DNA of 64,000 nucleotides, from the NCBI GenBank assembly GCA_024235875.1, contig JACKLP010000002.1:124001-188000 (forward strand). Reading direction: 5' to 3'. Below, piece by piece: positions 1-12,718 of this stretch (position 1 is the stretch's first letter; every line of letters begins with the position of its first letter). A model generated the notes under the pieces. The model made no database searches. It was not told the origin of the DNA and saw only the letters and a program-made list of their open reading frames with translations. Made by a program: the position numbers and the translations under genes. The stretch comes from Burkholderiaceae bacterium (GTDB taxonomy: Bacteria; Pseudomonadota; Gammaproteobacteria; Burkholderiales; Burkholderiaceae_E).

Positions 1-3504
<3,504 letters not shown>

Positions 3505-3674
3505 GCCTTGCTTCTCCACGATGATGACCGCCAGACCGGAATCCTAGCCGAGCGCGGCCGCAACCGGCGGTGGCTACCGAAGAGGTCGGCCTGGCGATTC
3601 CGACCCCGCCGTCGCAGAATACGGGTGTGTGCGCTTCCCTGCATTCGGCCTTGGCCTCGACTGCCAGCGACAGC

Positions 3675-4634
3675 ATGCGTGCGCTGGTGTTCGAGCGCTA
3701 TGGCGCGCCCGAGCGGCTGATGCCGCGAACCTTGCCGATCCCGCAACCGCGAGCCGGTGAATTGCGGGTCAGGGTGGTCGCGACGACCGTGACCCGAACC
3801 GACACCGCGACCCTGCGCGGCCATCCGTTCTTCGCCCGCGCAATGACCGGGATCCTGCGCCCGAAGATGCGCACCCTGGGCATGGATTTCGCGGGCGTCG
3901 TCGACGCGACCGGACCCGATGTCGCTCGGTTCCAGCCTGGCGACCGGGTTTTCGGACTGCTGCCCGAGCGCTTCGGCGCGCACGCCGAGTATCTCTGTAT
4001 CGATTCCGAAGCGGCGGTCATGCCGATGCCCGCCAACCTGGACTTCGACGCCTGCGTCGTCGGAGAAGGCGCCTGGTATGCCAATGGCACCACGCGCGTG
4101 CTGCGCGAAGGCCAGCGCTGCCTGATCTATGGCGCCTCCGGCGCGATCGGAACCGCGGCCATCCAGCTCGCGAAAGCCCGGGGAGCCCATGTGACGGCGG
4201 TCGTCGGCCATCGACACGTGGACCTGGCCCGGTCCCTCGGGGCCGACCGGACGATCGACTATCAGTCGGTGGACTTCACCGCGCTCGACGAGACCTTCGA
4301 CCTCGTGTTCGACGCGGCCGGAAAGACGTCCTGGTTCGCCTGTCGCAGGCTGCTGTCGCGCGGCGGGATCTTCTCTGCCACCGATCTCGGGCCGTGGTGG
4401 TCGAACCTGGTGCTGTCGGCATGGTTCTCGATGACGGGGAGCGCTCGCGTGCGCATCCCCTTCCCCGAGGATGCGCGCGGATTCCTCGCGAGCCTCGCGA
4501 CGCTGATGGCCGACGGTCGATTTCGCGGCGTGTTCGATCGCCACTACCGGCTGGCGGAGATGGTCGACGCGTTCCGATACGTCGAGACCGGCCAGAAGAC
4601 GGGCATCGTGGTCGTCGACGTGAACGATTCTTGA
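3675..4634 (+). CDS. NAD(P)-dependent MDR oxidoreductase, quinone-reductase-like
   Basis: A 319-residue medium-chain dehydrogenase/reductase. The start at MRALVFERYG is chosen because the family begins exactly there; an upstream in-frame ATG at 3570 would add 35 unlike residues. The N-terminal GroES-like domain contains GMDFAGVVDATGPDV and GDRVFG. The Rossmann part has GASGAIGTAAIQLAKARGAH, and VFDAAGK follows. No structural-zinc cysteine cluster is visible, which fits the zinc-free quinone oxidoreductase-like branch. It is expected to reduce quinones or activated alkenes in the cytosol. It is divergent from the oxoprolinase gene and followed 78 bases later by the hemerythrin gene. Confidence 0.88.
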   Translation: MRALVFERYGAPERLMPRTLPIPQPRAGELRVRVVATTVTRTDTATLRGHPFFARAMTGILRPKMRTLGMDFAGVVDATGPDVARFQPGDRVFGLLPERFGAHAEYLCIDSEAAVMPMPANLDFDACVVGEGAWYANGTTRVLREGQRCLIYGASGAIGTAAIQLAKARGAHVTAVVGHRHVDLARSLGADRTIDYQSVDFTALDETFDLVFDAAGKTSWFACRRLLSRGGIFSATDLGPWWSNLVLSAWFSMTGSARVRIPFPEDARGFLASLATLMADGRFRGVFDRHYRLAEMVDAFRYVETGQKTGIVVVDVNDS

Positions 4635-4712
4635 CCGCGCGCAATGACGGCCCCGGCCGGACTCGTGACACTGTGAGCATCCGAGAGCAGGCGCGAGCAA
4701 GGGGGGGACCGA

Positions 4713-5291
4713 ATGACGTCGACCGCGATGCGGGTGATCCGCGACGAGCACCAGGCGGTGGCCGCCGTGCTGCGCTCGCTCAAGATGCTGGTGAAGCGAT
4801 CGCACCAGAACGGGGTCATGCCGCCCTTCGACGTGCTGCGCGCGATGATCTTCTATGTCGACGAGTTCCCCGAGCGGCTGCACCACACCAAGGAGACCGA
4901 GCTGCTGTTTCCGCGGGTGCGCGCACGCCGTCCAGAGCTCGGCCCCGTCATCGACAAGCTCGATGCCGACCACGGCCACGGCGAGGCCGCGATCCGCGAG
5001 CTCGAGCACCTGATGCTCGCCTTCGAGGTCATCGGCGAGTCACGACGCGAGGCCTTCGAGAACGCGCTCGATCGCTACGTCGAGGCCTACCTGACCCACA
5101 TGACGCTCGAGGACACCCAGATCATCCCGGCCGCGCGCGAAAGCCTCACGCCCGAGGACTGGGCCGAGCTCGATGCCGCGTTCGCGGCCAATCGCGATCC
5201 GCTCACCGGGCACAAGCCCGACGCCCAGTACGCCCGCCTGTTCGAGCAGATCGTCCACCACACGCCGGCGCCGTTCGGGTTGGGTGGCTAG
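4713..5291 (+). CDS. hemerythrin HHE domain protein
   Basis: A 192-residue cytosolic protein with the di-iron hemerythrin ligand pattern: DEH near residue 13, LHHTKETEL near 56-64, DHGHGE near 86-91 and THMTLEDTQIIP near 129-140. The length and helical pattern match HHE cation-binding proteins of the four-helix bundle type, which bind O2 or NO or act in iron and redox stress. A strong ribosome site (AAGGGGGG) sits just before the ATG. It is convergent with the next gene. Confidence 0.9.
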   Translation: MTSTAMRVIRDEHQAVAAVLRSLKMLVKRSHQNGVMPPFDVLRAMIFYVDEFPERLHHTKETELLFPRVRARRPELGPVIDKLDADHGHGEAAIRELEHLMLAFEVIGESRREAFENALDRYVEAYLTHMTLEDTQIIPAARESLTPEDWAELDAAFAANRDPLTGHKPDAQYARLFEQIVHHTPAPFGLGG

Positions 5292-5309
5292 CCGCGCGCG
5301 GGCGCGATT

Positions 5310-5325
5310 CGGGCGTCGACGCCCG
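5310..5325. terminator. perfect palindrome between convergent genes, possible bidirectional terminator
   Basis: CGGGCGTCGACGCCCG is a perfect 16-bp inverted repeat lying between the stop codons of the hemerythrin gene and the convergent gene at 5369. It lacks a T-tract on either side, so intrinsic termination is only a possibility suggested by position. Confidence 0.4.
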
Positions 5326-5368
5326 GCGCCTGATAAGGCTGAAGGGACGAATCCGGCCGATCGGCCCG

Positions 5369-6544
5369 CTAGTTTGTCTCGCAGGGCAATTGCGTGACGT
5401 TCCGCCCGTCGATGACGCCCGAGATGCCGACCGCATAGAAGGCCCATCGCTTCAGGCGCCTGTTGCATACCCACCGCACCATGTCACTCCTGGTAGCAAA
5501 TGCCTTGTTCTCCAGGATCCGTGCGCCTCTCGGCACTTCCCTGCGCGTCGTGCCGTTGAACCGGTACGGCGCCTTGCCGCCGAAATTGGCCGGGCAGCAG
5601 GTCCGTATGCTCTCGTGTATCCAGGCCACGTATTGCCCTGCTTCGGCGGCGTCATTCCGGGCCTGGCGAACCGACGTGCCTCCGGCGGTGCCGGCCCTGG
5701 CCGGTACGTCATGGCGTACCGACCAAGCCGCGACCAGCAGGCTGTCGAAGAAATTGATGATGGACGGAGGCACGAGTAGCCAGTGCTTGCCCCGCGTTGC
5801 CCAGATGGTGCCGCCCTTGTTGCCCAGCAGCAGCTTGCCGAGATCTTTCACGAAACGAACGCCCGTTGGCGTGTCGAGCGCATTGCAGCTGAGCAGAACG
5901 ATCGTTGCATCAGGCGCGAGGGCCATTGCCGCTTCATTCAGAAGCCTGACCTTGTCGGTGTAGTTTCGGATGATTGCCTCGTTCGCCTGCCGCAATCGAT
6001 ACGCATGCGGATCATTCCTTCCCCGAATACTTCTTAGCATGTCCTTGGCCCGAGTGACCTCCCGCTTCATCGATTGAATGTCGATATCCTTCCCGTCGAA
6101 GTTTCCGTCGGTGAATCCGGCGAGGTTGATCCCCACAAGGCTGACCCCGAGAAACTTGGGATTCGCTTCTTTCTCCGTCAGGCCGCCATGTCCGCCGATG
6201 GCCAAGTAATCGATCGCGACACCCTTGCGGCGGTACTCCGCCATGACCCGGAAGATGTCGTTCGGAGTTCGTACGTGATAGACGAAGTCGATGTGTGGAT
6301 CCCTTCCCACCGCCTTGTTTAGCTTCTCTTCAGCCGAATCGGATGCAATGGGTACGAACGCGATGCCGACGGTATAGGAAGCCTTGCGTACAAACGGGAG
6401 GTCGATCTTGCGGGAAGCCGCCTGCAGATGTATCGGGGCCAGCATCGCAAGCAGAATGACCAGCGATACGCGCAAGGTGCGCCCGATTCGGGCCAGGACA
6501 AACGATGTTCTTGTCGGCACGGTCGTCTTCTCCCCCGTCGGCAT
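5369..6544 (-). CDS. secreted protein with caspase-like His/Cys motifs, unknown function
   Basis: About 391 residues from the ATG at 6544; a GTG nine codons earlier (6571) is possible but has no ribosome site. A hydrophobic stretch LRVSLVILLAMLAPIHLQA near the N-terminus looks like a signal peptide or anchor. The body has YLAIGGHGG about 130 residues in and ATIVLLSCNALDTPTG about 95 residues later. A hydrophobic strand ending in GHG followed by one ending in a catalytic Cys is the layout of caspase-fold families (caspase, CHAT, DUF4347-like). The strand after the Cys, GGTIWATRG, also fits. The function and the family are not identified with certainty, and the C-terminal 100 residues (four Cys) match nothing I recognise. 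Confidence 0.7.
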   Translation of the reverse strand: MPTGEKTTVPTRTSFVLARIGRTLRVSLVILLAMLAPIHLQAASRKIDLPFVRKASYTVGIAFVPIASDSAEEKLNKAVGRDPHIDFVYHVRTPNDIFRVMAEYRRKGVAIDYLAIGGHGGLTEKEANPKFLGVSLVGINLAGFTDGNFDGKDIDIQSMKREVTRAKDMLRSIRGRNDPHAYRLRQANEAIIRNYTDKVRLLNEAAMALAPDATIVLLSCNALDTPTGVRFVKDLGKLLLGNKGGTIWATRGKHWLLVPPSIINFFDSLLVAAWSVRHDVPARAGTAGGTSVRQARNDAAEAGQYVAWIHESIRTCCPANFGGKAPYRFNGTTRREVPRGARILENKAFATRSDMVRWVCNRRLKRWAFYAVGISGVIDGRNVTQLPCETN

Positions 6545-6581
6545 CCACCCGGATTTTGTGGATGCCGTCACGGAGAGACAA

Positions 6582-6597
6582 TAGGCACATGTGCCTA
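6582..6597. other. 16-bp perfect palindrome between tandem minus-strand genes
   Basis: TAGGCACATGTGCCTA lies between the end of the M81 peptidase gene (6614) and the start of the caspase-like gene (6544). It may be an operator or a weak terminator. No T-tract follows on the minus strand, so I favour a binding site, without proof. Confidence 0.35.
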
Positions 6598-6613
6598 GCT
6601 GCCGAATCCGACA

Positions 6614-8107
6614 TCAATCCAGCTCCAGCGGAAAGATCGGCCGCCGCAGCCGCGTGAACGGCAGTCGGCTCAGGTCGTTGCCAGACAGCGCCCCCGCATC
6701 GCAGATCAGCACCGCGCGCGCGATCGGCTCGAACGCCGCGCGGAAGTGCTGCATCGACTTCACCACCACCACGTCGCGCTCGCGCGGGTCGATGCCGGCC
6801 TGCGTGAAGGCCTCGATCTCGGTGAGCTGCACGCGGTTCGACACCACCACGATCTCGATGCCGCCCACCTTCAGCACCGCAGTGGGGCCGAGCCGATGGG
6901 TCACGCCCTTCCAGCGCGGGCCCTGCGCCACGTAGACGCCGTCGGTCACGCGCGTGACCGTGCCCTGCACGGGAAGCGGCGGCCCGAAGCGCGGGTCGAT
7001 GCGCCCGCCGATCTCGAGCGCGACCTGCGCGCCTTCGCCGGCGGCCACCAGCGTTGCCGCGGCCGCGGGGTCGCACAACGTGCCCAGGCAGGCGTTCTGT
7101 ATTCCGGCGTCGAGCAAGGCCTTCAGCAGGAAAGTCGAGTCGCCATAGGCGCCCGAGCCGGGGTTGTCGGAATAGTCGGCCACGACGATCGGGCCCCGGC
7201 CGCTGCCGCGCGCGAGCGACGCGCGTAGCGCGGCGACGGTCTCGTCGGCGCTCAGGTAGGTGTTGGAATCCTCGTGGCGGGTGGCCCAGGCCTCGTCCAT
7301 GAAGGCTTCGGCGATCTGGCCAAAGCGCGGGTCGTCGCCGTCGCCGGTCACGCATACCGTGGGCCCCGCCTGGTCCAGATCGGCCGGCCAGAAGCCGGCC
7401 TGGATGCTCACCAGCAGCACGCCGTGGTCGGTCTGCTCGATCTCGGTCGCGCGCGCGAGCAGCCGCGTCATCGCGTTATCGGTGGTGGTGCGGCCGTGGT
7501 CCAGTCCGGTGAGCATGGGCCGGCGTGCGTGCACGCAGCGCGGCTTCACCTCGCCCGCCATCGTTCGCTGCAGCACGTCGGCCGCGCGTCGCGCGGTGGC
7601 CACCTGGTCCACGTGCGGATAGGTGCGATAGGCGCAGACGATGTCTGCGTGGCGCATCATGCGGTCGGTCACGTTGGCATGCAGGTCCAGCGTGATCGCC
7701 ACCGGCACGTCCGGGCCGATCACCGCGCGCAAGGCTTCCAGCAGCGCGCCCTCGCCGTCGGGGTCCATCTCGGTGGCCATCGCGCCGTGCAGGTTGATCA
7801 GCGCGCCATCGAAGGGGCCCTGGCTACGCGCCGTCTCGAGAATGGCATCCACGGCCGCATCCCAGGCGTCGCGCGCGACCGGCCCCGAGGGCGTGGCCCA
7901 GGCGGCGACGCTGCGCACCAGCTCCCAGCCGTGTCGCTGCGCGGCTTCCTCCACGCCGGCGGGCTCGATGCGCGCGCCGGCCAGCGCCGCCGGGATGTCG
8001 TCGCCGAACGCGAGCAGGTAGTCGGCAAAGTTCTGCCGGCGCGTGGGCAGCCTGGAGAACGAATTGCTCTCGTGGCCGAAAAGCGCGGTAAGTACCCGAA
8101 AGCTCAT
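6614..8107 (-). CDS. M81 family metallopeptidase (MlrC-like)
   Basis: A 497-residue protein beginning MSFRVLTALFGHESNSFS, the typical N-terminus of M81 (microcystinase MlrC-like) proteins. Other family signatures are INLHGAMATEMDPDGEG, TLDLHANV, AYRTYPHVDQ and VVADYSDNPGSGAYGDST, which carry the presumed zinc ligands (His in FGHE, Asp/His in LDLHAN). The ATG has CGGAG seven bases upstream. It is divergent from a peptide ABC transporter operon with 117 bases between the two starts. That context suggests hydrolysis of an imported peptide or cyclic amide substrate. Confidence 0.92.
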   Translation of the reverse strand: MSFRVLTALFGHESNSFSRLPTRRQNFADYLLAFGDDIPAALAGARIEPAGVEEAAQRHGWELVRSVAAWATPSGPVARDAWDAAVDAILETARSQGPFDGALINLHGAMATEMDPDGEGALLEALRAVIGPDVPVAITLDLHANVTDRMMRHADIVCAYRTYPHVDQVATARRAADVLQRTMAGEVKPRCVHARRPMLTGLDHGRTTTDNAMTRLLARATEIEQTDHGVLLVSIQAGFWPADLDQAGPTVCVTGDGDDPRFGQIAEAFMDEAWATRHEDSNTYLSADETVAALRASLARGSGRGPIVVADYSDNPGSGAYGDSTFLLKALLDAGIQNACLGTLCDPAAAATLVAAGEGAQVALEIGGRIDPRFGPPLPVQGTVTRVTDGVYVAQGPRWKGVTHRLGPTAVLKVGGIEIVVVSNRVQLTEIEAFTQAGIDPRERDVVVVKSMQHFRAAFEPIARAVLICDAGALSGNDLSRLPFTRLRRPIFPLELD

Positions 8108-8224
8108 GCACGGACTCCGGTCGATTGCGCGACGGACGCGAACCGACGCCGACGCCAGTGGAACGATTCGGGCGAGGCCCGCCGCCGATGGTATACAGTA
8201 CAAGCCATATCCAGGGAGGAAACG

Positions 8225-9748
8225 ATGATCCGCAAGACCACCGCGATCGGCCGCTCGGCGGCCCTGGCCCTCTTGCTGGCGGCGCCGCTCGCCGCGCAGG
8301 CCGGGAAATCCGACGACACACTGAACGTGGCCTTCGATCGCGAGCTCGAAAGCATCGACAGCTACATGAACACGGCGCGCGAGGGCATCGTCGTCACGCG
8401 GCTCGTCTGGGATTCTCTGCTCTATCGCGATCCCAAGACCAACGAGTACCTGCCCAACCTCGCCACCGCGTACAAGTGGGTCGACGCCACCACGATGGAG
8501 TTCGACCTGCGCCAGGGCGTGAAGTTCCACAACGGCGAAAAGTTCGATGCCGACGACGTGGTGTTCACGATCAACTGGGTCGCGAACCCCGCCAATGGCG
8601 TGAAGACGCAGAGCAACGTCAACTGGCTGGCCAGCGCCGAGAAGCTCGGCGAGTACAAGGTGCGCGTCAAGCTCAAGGCGCCGTTCCCGGCCGCGCTCGA
8701 GTTCCTCTCGGGCCCGGTGGTGATGTACCCCAACGAGTACTACGCCAAGGTCGGCCCCAAGGGCATGAGCGACAAGCCCGTGGGCACCGGGCCGTACAAG
8801 GTCGCCAGCGTGGAGCAGGGCAAGCGCTTCGTGTTCGTGCGCAACGACGGCTATTTCGCGGGCAGCCCCAAGGGCAAGGCCAACATCGGCAAGATCGTGG
8901 TGCGCACGATCGCCGAGAGCAACACCCAGCTCGCCGAGTTGCTGTCCGGCGGGCTCGACTGGATCTGGAAGGTCAAGCCCGACCAGGCCGCCAAGCTGGC
9001 TGGCACCGGCCGCTTCACGGTGAAGAATTCCACCACGATGCGGATCGGCTATCTCAGCTTCGATGCCGCGGCGCGCACGGGCAAGGGCCCGATGCAGAAC
9101 CCGAAGGTGCGCGAGGCGATCGCGCACGCGATCGATCGCGAGGGCATCGTCAAGGCGCTGGTCAAGGGCGAGTCGGTGGTGGTGCACAGCGCCTGCTTCC
9201 CGAGCCAGTTCGGCTGCACGCAAGACGTCAAGCGCTACAAGTACGACCCGGCACTGGCCAAGAAGCTGATGGCCGAGGCCGGCTACCCGGATGGCTTCGA
9301 GATCCCGTTCTTCGCGTATCGCAACCGCGACTTCGCCGAGGCCATGATCAACAACCTCAAGGCGATCGGCATCCGCACCAAGTTCTCGTACCTGAAGTAC
9401 GCGGCGCTTCGCGACAAGGTCCGTGCGGGCGAGGTGCCGTTCCAGTTCATGACCTGGGGCTCCTACTCGATCAACGACGCTTCGGCCATCACCAGCCAGT
9501 TCTTCGGCGGTACCGGCGACGACGTGTCCCGCGACTCGGAGGTCATCGCGTGGCTCAAGGCTGCCGACACCTCGATCGACCCGGCCGTGCGCAAGGAGAA
9601 CTACGGCAAGGCGCTCAAGAAGATCGCCGAGAAGGTGTACTGGCTGCCGCTGTGGTCGTACAACACCAACTACGCGTTCACGCCGGAAGTCGACTTCACG
9701 CCGACCGCCGACGAGATCCCGCGTTTCTTCACGGCCAGGTGGAAGTAG
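8225..9748 (+). CDS. ABC transporter substrate-binding protein, peptide family (SBP_bac_5)
   Basis: 507 residues with a signal peptide (RSAALALLLAAPLAAQA, cleavage near residue 26) and a mature DppA/OppA-like domain. The TMEFDLRQGVKFHNGEKFDADDV stretch is the family hallmark in the N-terminal lobe (cited here only by position, about residues 86-108), followed by GTGPYK. The start is set by a strong GGGAGGAAACG ribosome site; the open frame extends far upstream without likeness to the family. It would bind peptides or similar ligands in the periplasm and deliver them to the permeases downstream. It is the first gene of a six-gene plus-strand operon. Confidence 0.95.
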   Translation: MIRKTTAIGRSAALALLLAAPLAAQAGKSDDTLNVAFDRELESIDSYMNTAREGIVVTRLVWDSLLYRDPKTNEYLPNLATAYKWVDATTMEFDLRQGVKFHNGEKFDADDVVFTINWVANPANGVKTQSNVNWLASAEKLGEYKVRVKLKAPFPAALEFLSGPVVMYPNEYYAKVGPKGMSDKPVGTGPYKVASVEQGKRFVFVRNDGYFAGSPKGKANIGKIVVRTIAESNTQLAELLSGGLDWIWKVKPDQAAKLAGTGRFTVKNSTTMRIGYLSFDAAARTGKGPMQNPKVREAIAHAIDREGIVKALVKGESVVVHSACFPSQFGCTQDVKRYKYDPALAKKLMAEAGYPDGFEIPFFAYRNRDFAEAMINNLKAIGIRTKFSYLKYAALRDKVRAGEVPFQFMTWGSYSINDASAITSQFFGGTGDDVSRDSEVIAWLKAADTSIDPAVRKENYGKALKKIAEKVYWLPLWSYNTNYAFTPEVDFTPTADEIPRFFTARWK

Positions 9749-9903
9749 ACGGGCGCCGCGGCGAATCGATCGCCACCACGCGTTGCCGGCCCAAGCGGGT
9801 CGGCAACAGCGTGCGTCGCCGAGCCGGCCCTGCGCCGGACTGATCCGCCGCCCGCTCGCACCCAGGCCCGCGCCCCGGTCCTCGTCAAACTGCAACGCGA
9901 CCC

Positions 9904-10821
9904 ATGCTCGCCTACGCCCTGAAACGGCTGTCGCTGGCCTTGCTCGTGGCCTTCTCGGTCTCGGTCATCAGCTTCGGCCTGCTCTATGTGTCGGCCGACC
10001 CGGCCGTGGCCATGGCCGGCGAGTCGGCCACCGATGCCGACATCGCCGCGATCCGCAAGCGCTACGGCTTCGATAGGCCGCTGCCGGTGCAATACGCGGC
10101 CTGGCTTGGCCGCGCGGTGCACGGCGACCTGGGCGAGAGCTACTACTTCAAGTCGCAGGTCAGCGAACTGATCGGCGATCGCCTGCCGGTCACGATGGCG
10201 CTGGGTGCCTGTGCGATCCTGTTCGCGATCATCGTCGCCGTGCCCATGGGGGTGGCGGCGGCGATAAGGCCCAACAGCATCGTCGACCGCGTCGCGCTGT
10301 TCATCTCGGTCATGGGCCAGGCGCTGCCCAGCTTCTGGTTCGCGCTCGTGCTGATCATGCTGTTGAGCGTGAGCCTGCGCTGGCTGCCCACGTCGGGGTC
10401 CGACACCTGGCGCCACTTCGTGATGCCCACCATCGTGCTCGGCTACTACGCCACGCCGGCGATCATGCGGCTCACCCGCGCCGGCATGCTCGAGGTGCTG
10501 TCGTCCGACTACATCCGCACCGCGCGCGCCAAGGGCCTGCTGCCGGGCACGGTGCTGTTCAAGCACGCGCTGCGCAACGCGATCATCCCGGTGGTGAGCC
10601 TGGCCGCGGTGCAGTTCGGCTTCATGCTCGGCGGCTCGATCGTGGTCGAGACGATCTTTGCGCTGCACGGGGCGGGCTTCCTGGCGTGGGAGTCGATCAG
10701 CCGCAACGACCTGCCCACGGTGCAGGGGCTGATCCTGATGTTCTCGCTGTTCTACATCGTGCTCACGTTCCTCTCGGACGTGCTCAACGCGTGGCTCGAC
10801 CCGCGCATCCGGGTCGGCTGA
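9904..10821 (+). CDS. peptide ABC transporter permease, DppB-like
   Basis: 305 residues, inner membrane, with six predicted hydrophobic segments. The first segment (RLSLALLVAFSVSVISFGLLYV) and the sequence IRKRYGFDRPLPVQYAAWL match the N-terminus of DppB/OppB permeases. The EAA-type loop for ATPase contact is near LSSDYIRTARAKGLLPG. A 155-base gap separates it from the binding-protein gene, which often allows unequal expression. The next permease starts two bases after its stop. Confidence 0.94.
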   Translation: MLAYALKRLSLALLVAFSVSVISFGLLYVSADPAVAMAGESATDADIAAIRKRYGFDRPLPVQYAAWLGRAVHGDLGESYYFKSQVSELIGDRLPVTMALGACAILFAIIVAVPMGVAAAIRPNSIVDRVALFISVMGQALPSFWFALVLIMLLSVSLRWLPTSGSDTWRHFVMPTIVLGYYATPAIMRLTRAGMLEVLSSDYIRTARAKGLLPGTVLFKHALRNAIIPVVSLAAVQFGFMLGGSIVVETIFALHGAGFLAWESISRNDLPTVQGLILMFSLFYIVLTFLSDVLNAWLDPRIRVG

Positions 10822-10823
10822 GC

Positions 10824-11711
10824 ATGGCTGCGCCCACCGCCGTGCTGCCGCCACCGTCGCGTTCCACCTTGATGCTTCGCCGCGTCCTCGGCCACCACGG
10901 CGTCACCATCGGTGCCTTCGTGCTGCTCGCGATCGTCGCGATCGCGCTGCTCGCCCCCTGGCTCGCCCCGCACGACCCGTACAACCAGGACCTGCTCGCG
11001 CGCCTCACCCCGCCGATTTGGCACGACAAGGGCACCTGGGCGCATCCGCTCGGCACCGACAACCTGGGCCGCGACTATCTCTCGCGCCTGATGTACGGCG
11101 CGCGGATCTCGCTCTTGATCGGCGTGGGCGCCGCGCTGATCTCCGGCATCATCGGCACGCTGCTGGGCGTGGCCGCTGGCTACTTCGGCGGGCGCGTGGA
11201 CATGATCGTCACCTTCCTCGTCACCGTGCGGCTCTCGATGCCGGTGGTGCTGGTGGCGCTGGCCGTGGTCGCGCTCATCGGCGGCTCGCTGCAGGTGGTG
11301 ATCATGGTGCTGGGCTTTCTGCTGTGGGACCGCTTCGCGGTGGTGATGCGCGCGTCCACCCAGCAGATCCGTTCGATGGACTACGTGGCCGCCGCGCAGG
11401 CCGTGGGCTGCTCGCTCACGCGCATCGTGTTCAGCGAGATCATGCCCAACGTGGTGAATAACCTGATCGTGGTGGCCACGCTCGAGATGGCGCACGCGAT
11501 CATCCTCGAGGCCGCGCTCTCCTTCCTGGGGCTGGGCGTACAGCCGCCGCTGCCGTCCTGGGGCCTGATGGTCTCGGAGGGCAAGGACATGATGTTGTTC
11601 GAGGCCTGGCTGATCACGATTCCGGGCGTGGCGCTGTTCGCGCTGGTGCTGGCGATCAACCTGCTGGGCGACGGCATCCGTGACGTGACCGCGCCGGAGA
11701 ACCGTAACTGA
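10824..11711 (+). CDS. peptide ABC transporter permease, DppC-like
   Basis: 295 residues with an N-terminal membrane segment near residues 30-50, the DppC/OppC hallmark HPLGTDNLGRDYLSRLMYGAR and a further five hydrophobic segments. The EAA loop is near DYVAAAQAVGCS. It pairs with the upstream DppB-like permease to form the channel. Its stop codon shares one base with the start of the first ATPase gene, so translation is coupled. Confidence 0.94.
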   Translation: MAAPTAVLPPPSRSTLMLRRVLGHHGVTIGAFVLLAIVAIALLAPWLAPHDPYNQDLLARLTPPIWHDKGTWAHPLGTDNLGRDYLSRLMYGARISLLIGVGAALISGIIGTLLGVAAGYFGGRVDMIVTFLVTVRLSMPVVLVALAVVALIGGSLQVVIMVLGFLLWDRFAVVMRASTQQIRSMDYVAAAQAVGCSLTRIVFSEIMPNVVNNLIVVATLEMAHAIILEAALSFLGLGVQPPLPSWGLMVSEGKDMMLFEAWLITIPGVALFALVLAINLLGDGIRDVTAPENRN

Positions 11712-12718
11712 TGGGCTCCGCCGCCGAACGCCTGCTCGACGTGCAAGACCTCACCGTCGACATCCCCCTTGCCGCCGGCATGCTGCACGCGGTCCAGGGC
11801 GTGAGCTTCCACGTCGACCGTGGCGAGACACTTTGCATCGTCGGTGAATCGGGCTGCGGCAAGTCGCTCACCTCGCTCGCGATCATGGACCTGCTGCCGC
11901 GCAAGGCGATCCGCCGCGCGAGCCGGCTCACGCTGGGCGGCGAAAACATCCTGGGCCTGCGCGAGCGCCGCATGGCCGACATCCGCGGCAACCGCATGGG
12001 CATGATCTTCCAGGAGCCCATGACCAGCCTGAACCCGGCCTACACGATCGGCAACCAGTTGATGGAGGCCTTGCGCCGCCACCGCCCCGTGAGCCAGACG
12101 GAAGCGCGCGACCGCGCCGTCTACCTGCTGGAGAAAGTCGGCATCACCGCCGCCGCCAGCCGGCTCACGCAGTACCCGCACCAGCTCTCGGGCGGCCTGC
12201 GCCAGCGCGTGATGATCGCGATGACGCTGATGTGCGGCCCCGACCTCATCATTGCCGACGAGCCCACCACCGCGCTCGACGTCACGATCCAGGCGCAGAT
12301 CCTACTGCTGCTGGCCGAGTTGCAGCGCGAGTTCCAGATGGGCCTGATCCTGATCACGCACGACCTGGGCGTGGTCGCGCGCATCGCCGACCGGGTGGCG
12401 GTGATGTACGCGGGCCAGATCGTGGAGCACGGCACGGCCGCGCAGGTGTTCGGCGCGCCCTCGCACCCCTACACCCGAGGATTGCTCGACTGCATCCCGA
12501 TCCCCGGCAAGACGCCGCGCGGCGCGCGCCTGGGCGCGATACCGGGCATGGTGCCGGCGCTGGTGGGCGAGCTGCACGGCTGCCGCTTCGCCGATCGCTG
12601 CGCGCAGGTGACCGATGCCTGCCGCGCGAGTGACATCGCGTTGCGCGACCTGCGCGAGCCGGGGCACGAGATGCGCTGCGTGCTGAGCGAGGCGCAGGCC
12701 GAGCAGGTGGCGTCATGA
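11711..12718 (+). CDS. peptide ABC transporter ATPase, DppD-like
   Basis: 335 residues. Walker A is GESGCGKS near residue 43, the Q-loop lies in MIFQEPMTSLNP, the signature is LSGGLRQRV, Walker B is LIIADEPTTALD and the switch His is in LITHDLG. The C-terminal oligopeptide-transporter extension with CRFADRCAQVTDAC carries the cysteines usual in DppD/DppF. It couples ATP hydrolysis to transport at the inner membrane. It overlaps both neighbours by one and four bases. Confidence 0.95.
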   Translation: MGSAAERLLDVQDLTVDIPLAAGMLHAVQGVSFHVDRGETLCIVGESGCGKSLTSLAIMDLLPRKAIRRASRLTLGGENILGLRERRMADIRGNRMGMIFQEPMTSLNPAYTIGNQLMEALRRHRPVSQTEARDRAVYLLEKVGITAAASRLTQYPHQLSGGLRQRVMIAMTLMCGPDLIIADEPTTALDVTIQAQILLLLAELQREFQMGLILITHDLGVVARIADRVAVMYAGQIVEHGTAAQVFGAPSHPYTRGLLDCIPIPGKTPRGARLGAIPGMVPALVGELHGCRFADRCAQVTDACRASDIALRDLREPGHEMRCVLSEAQAEQVAS

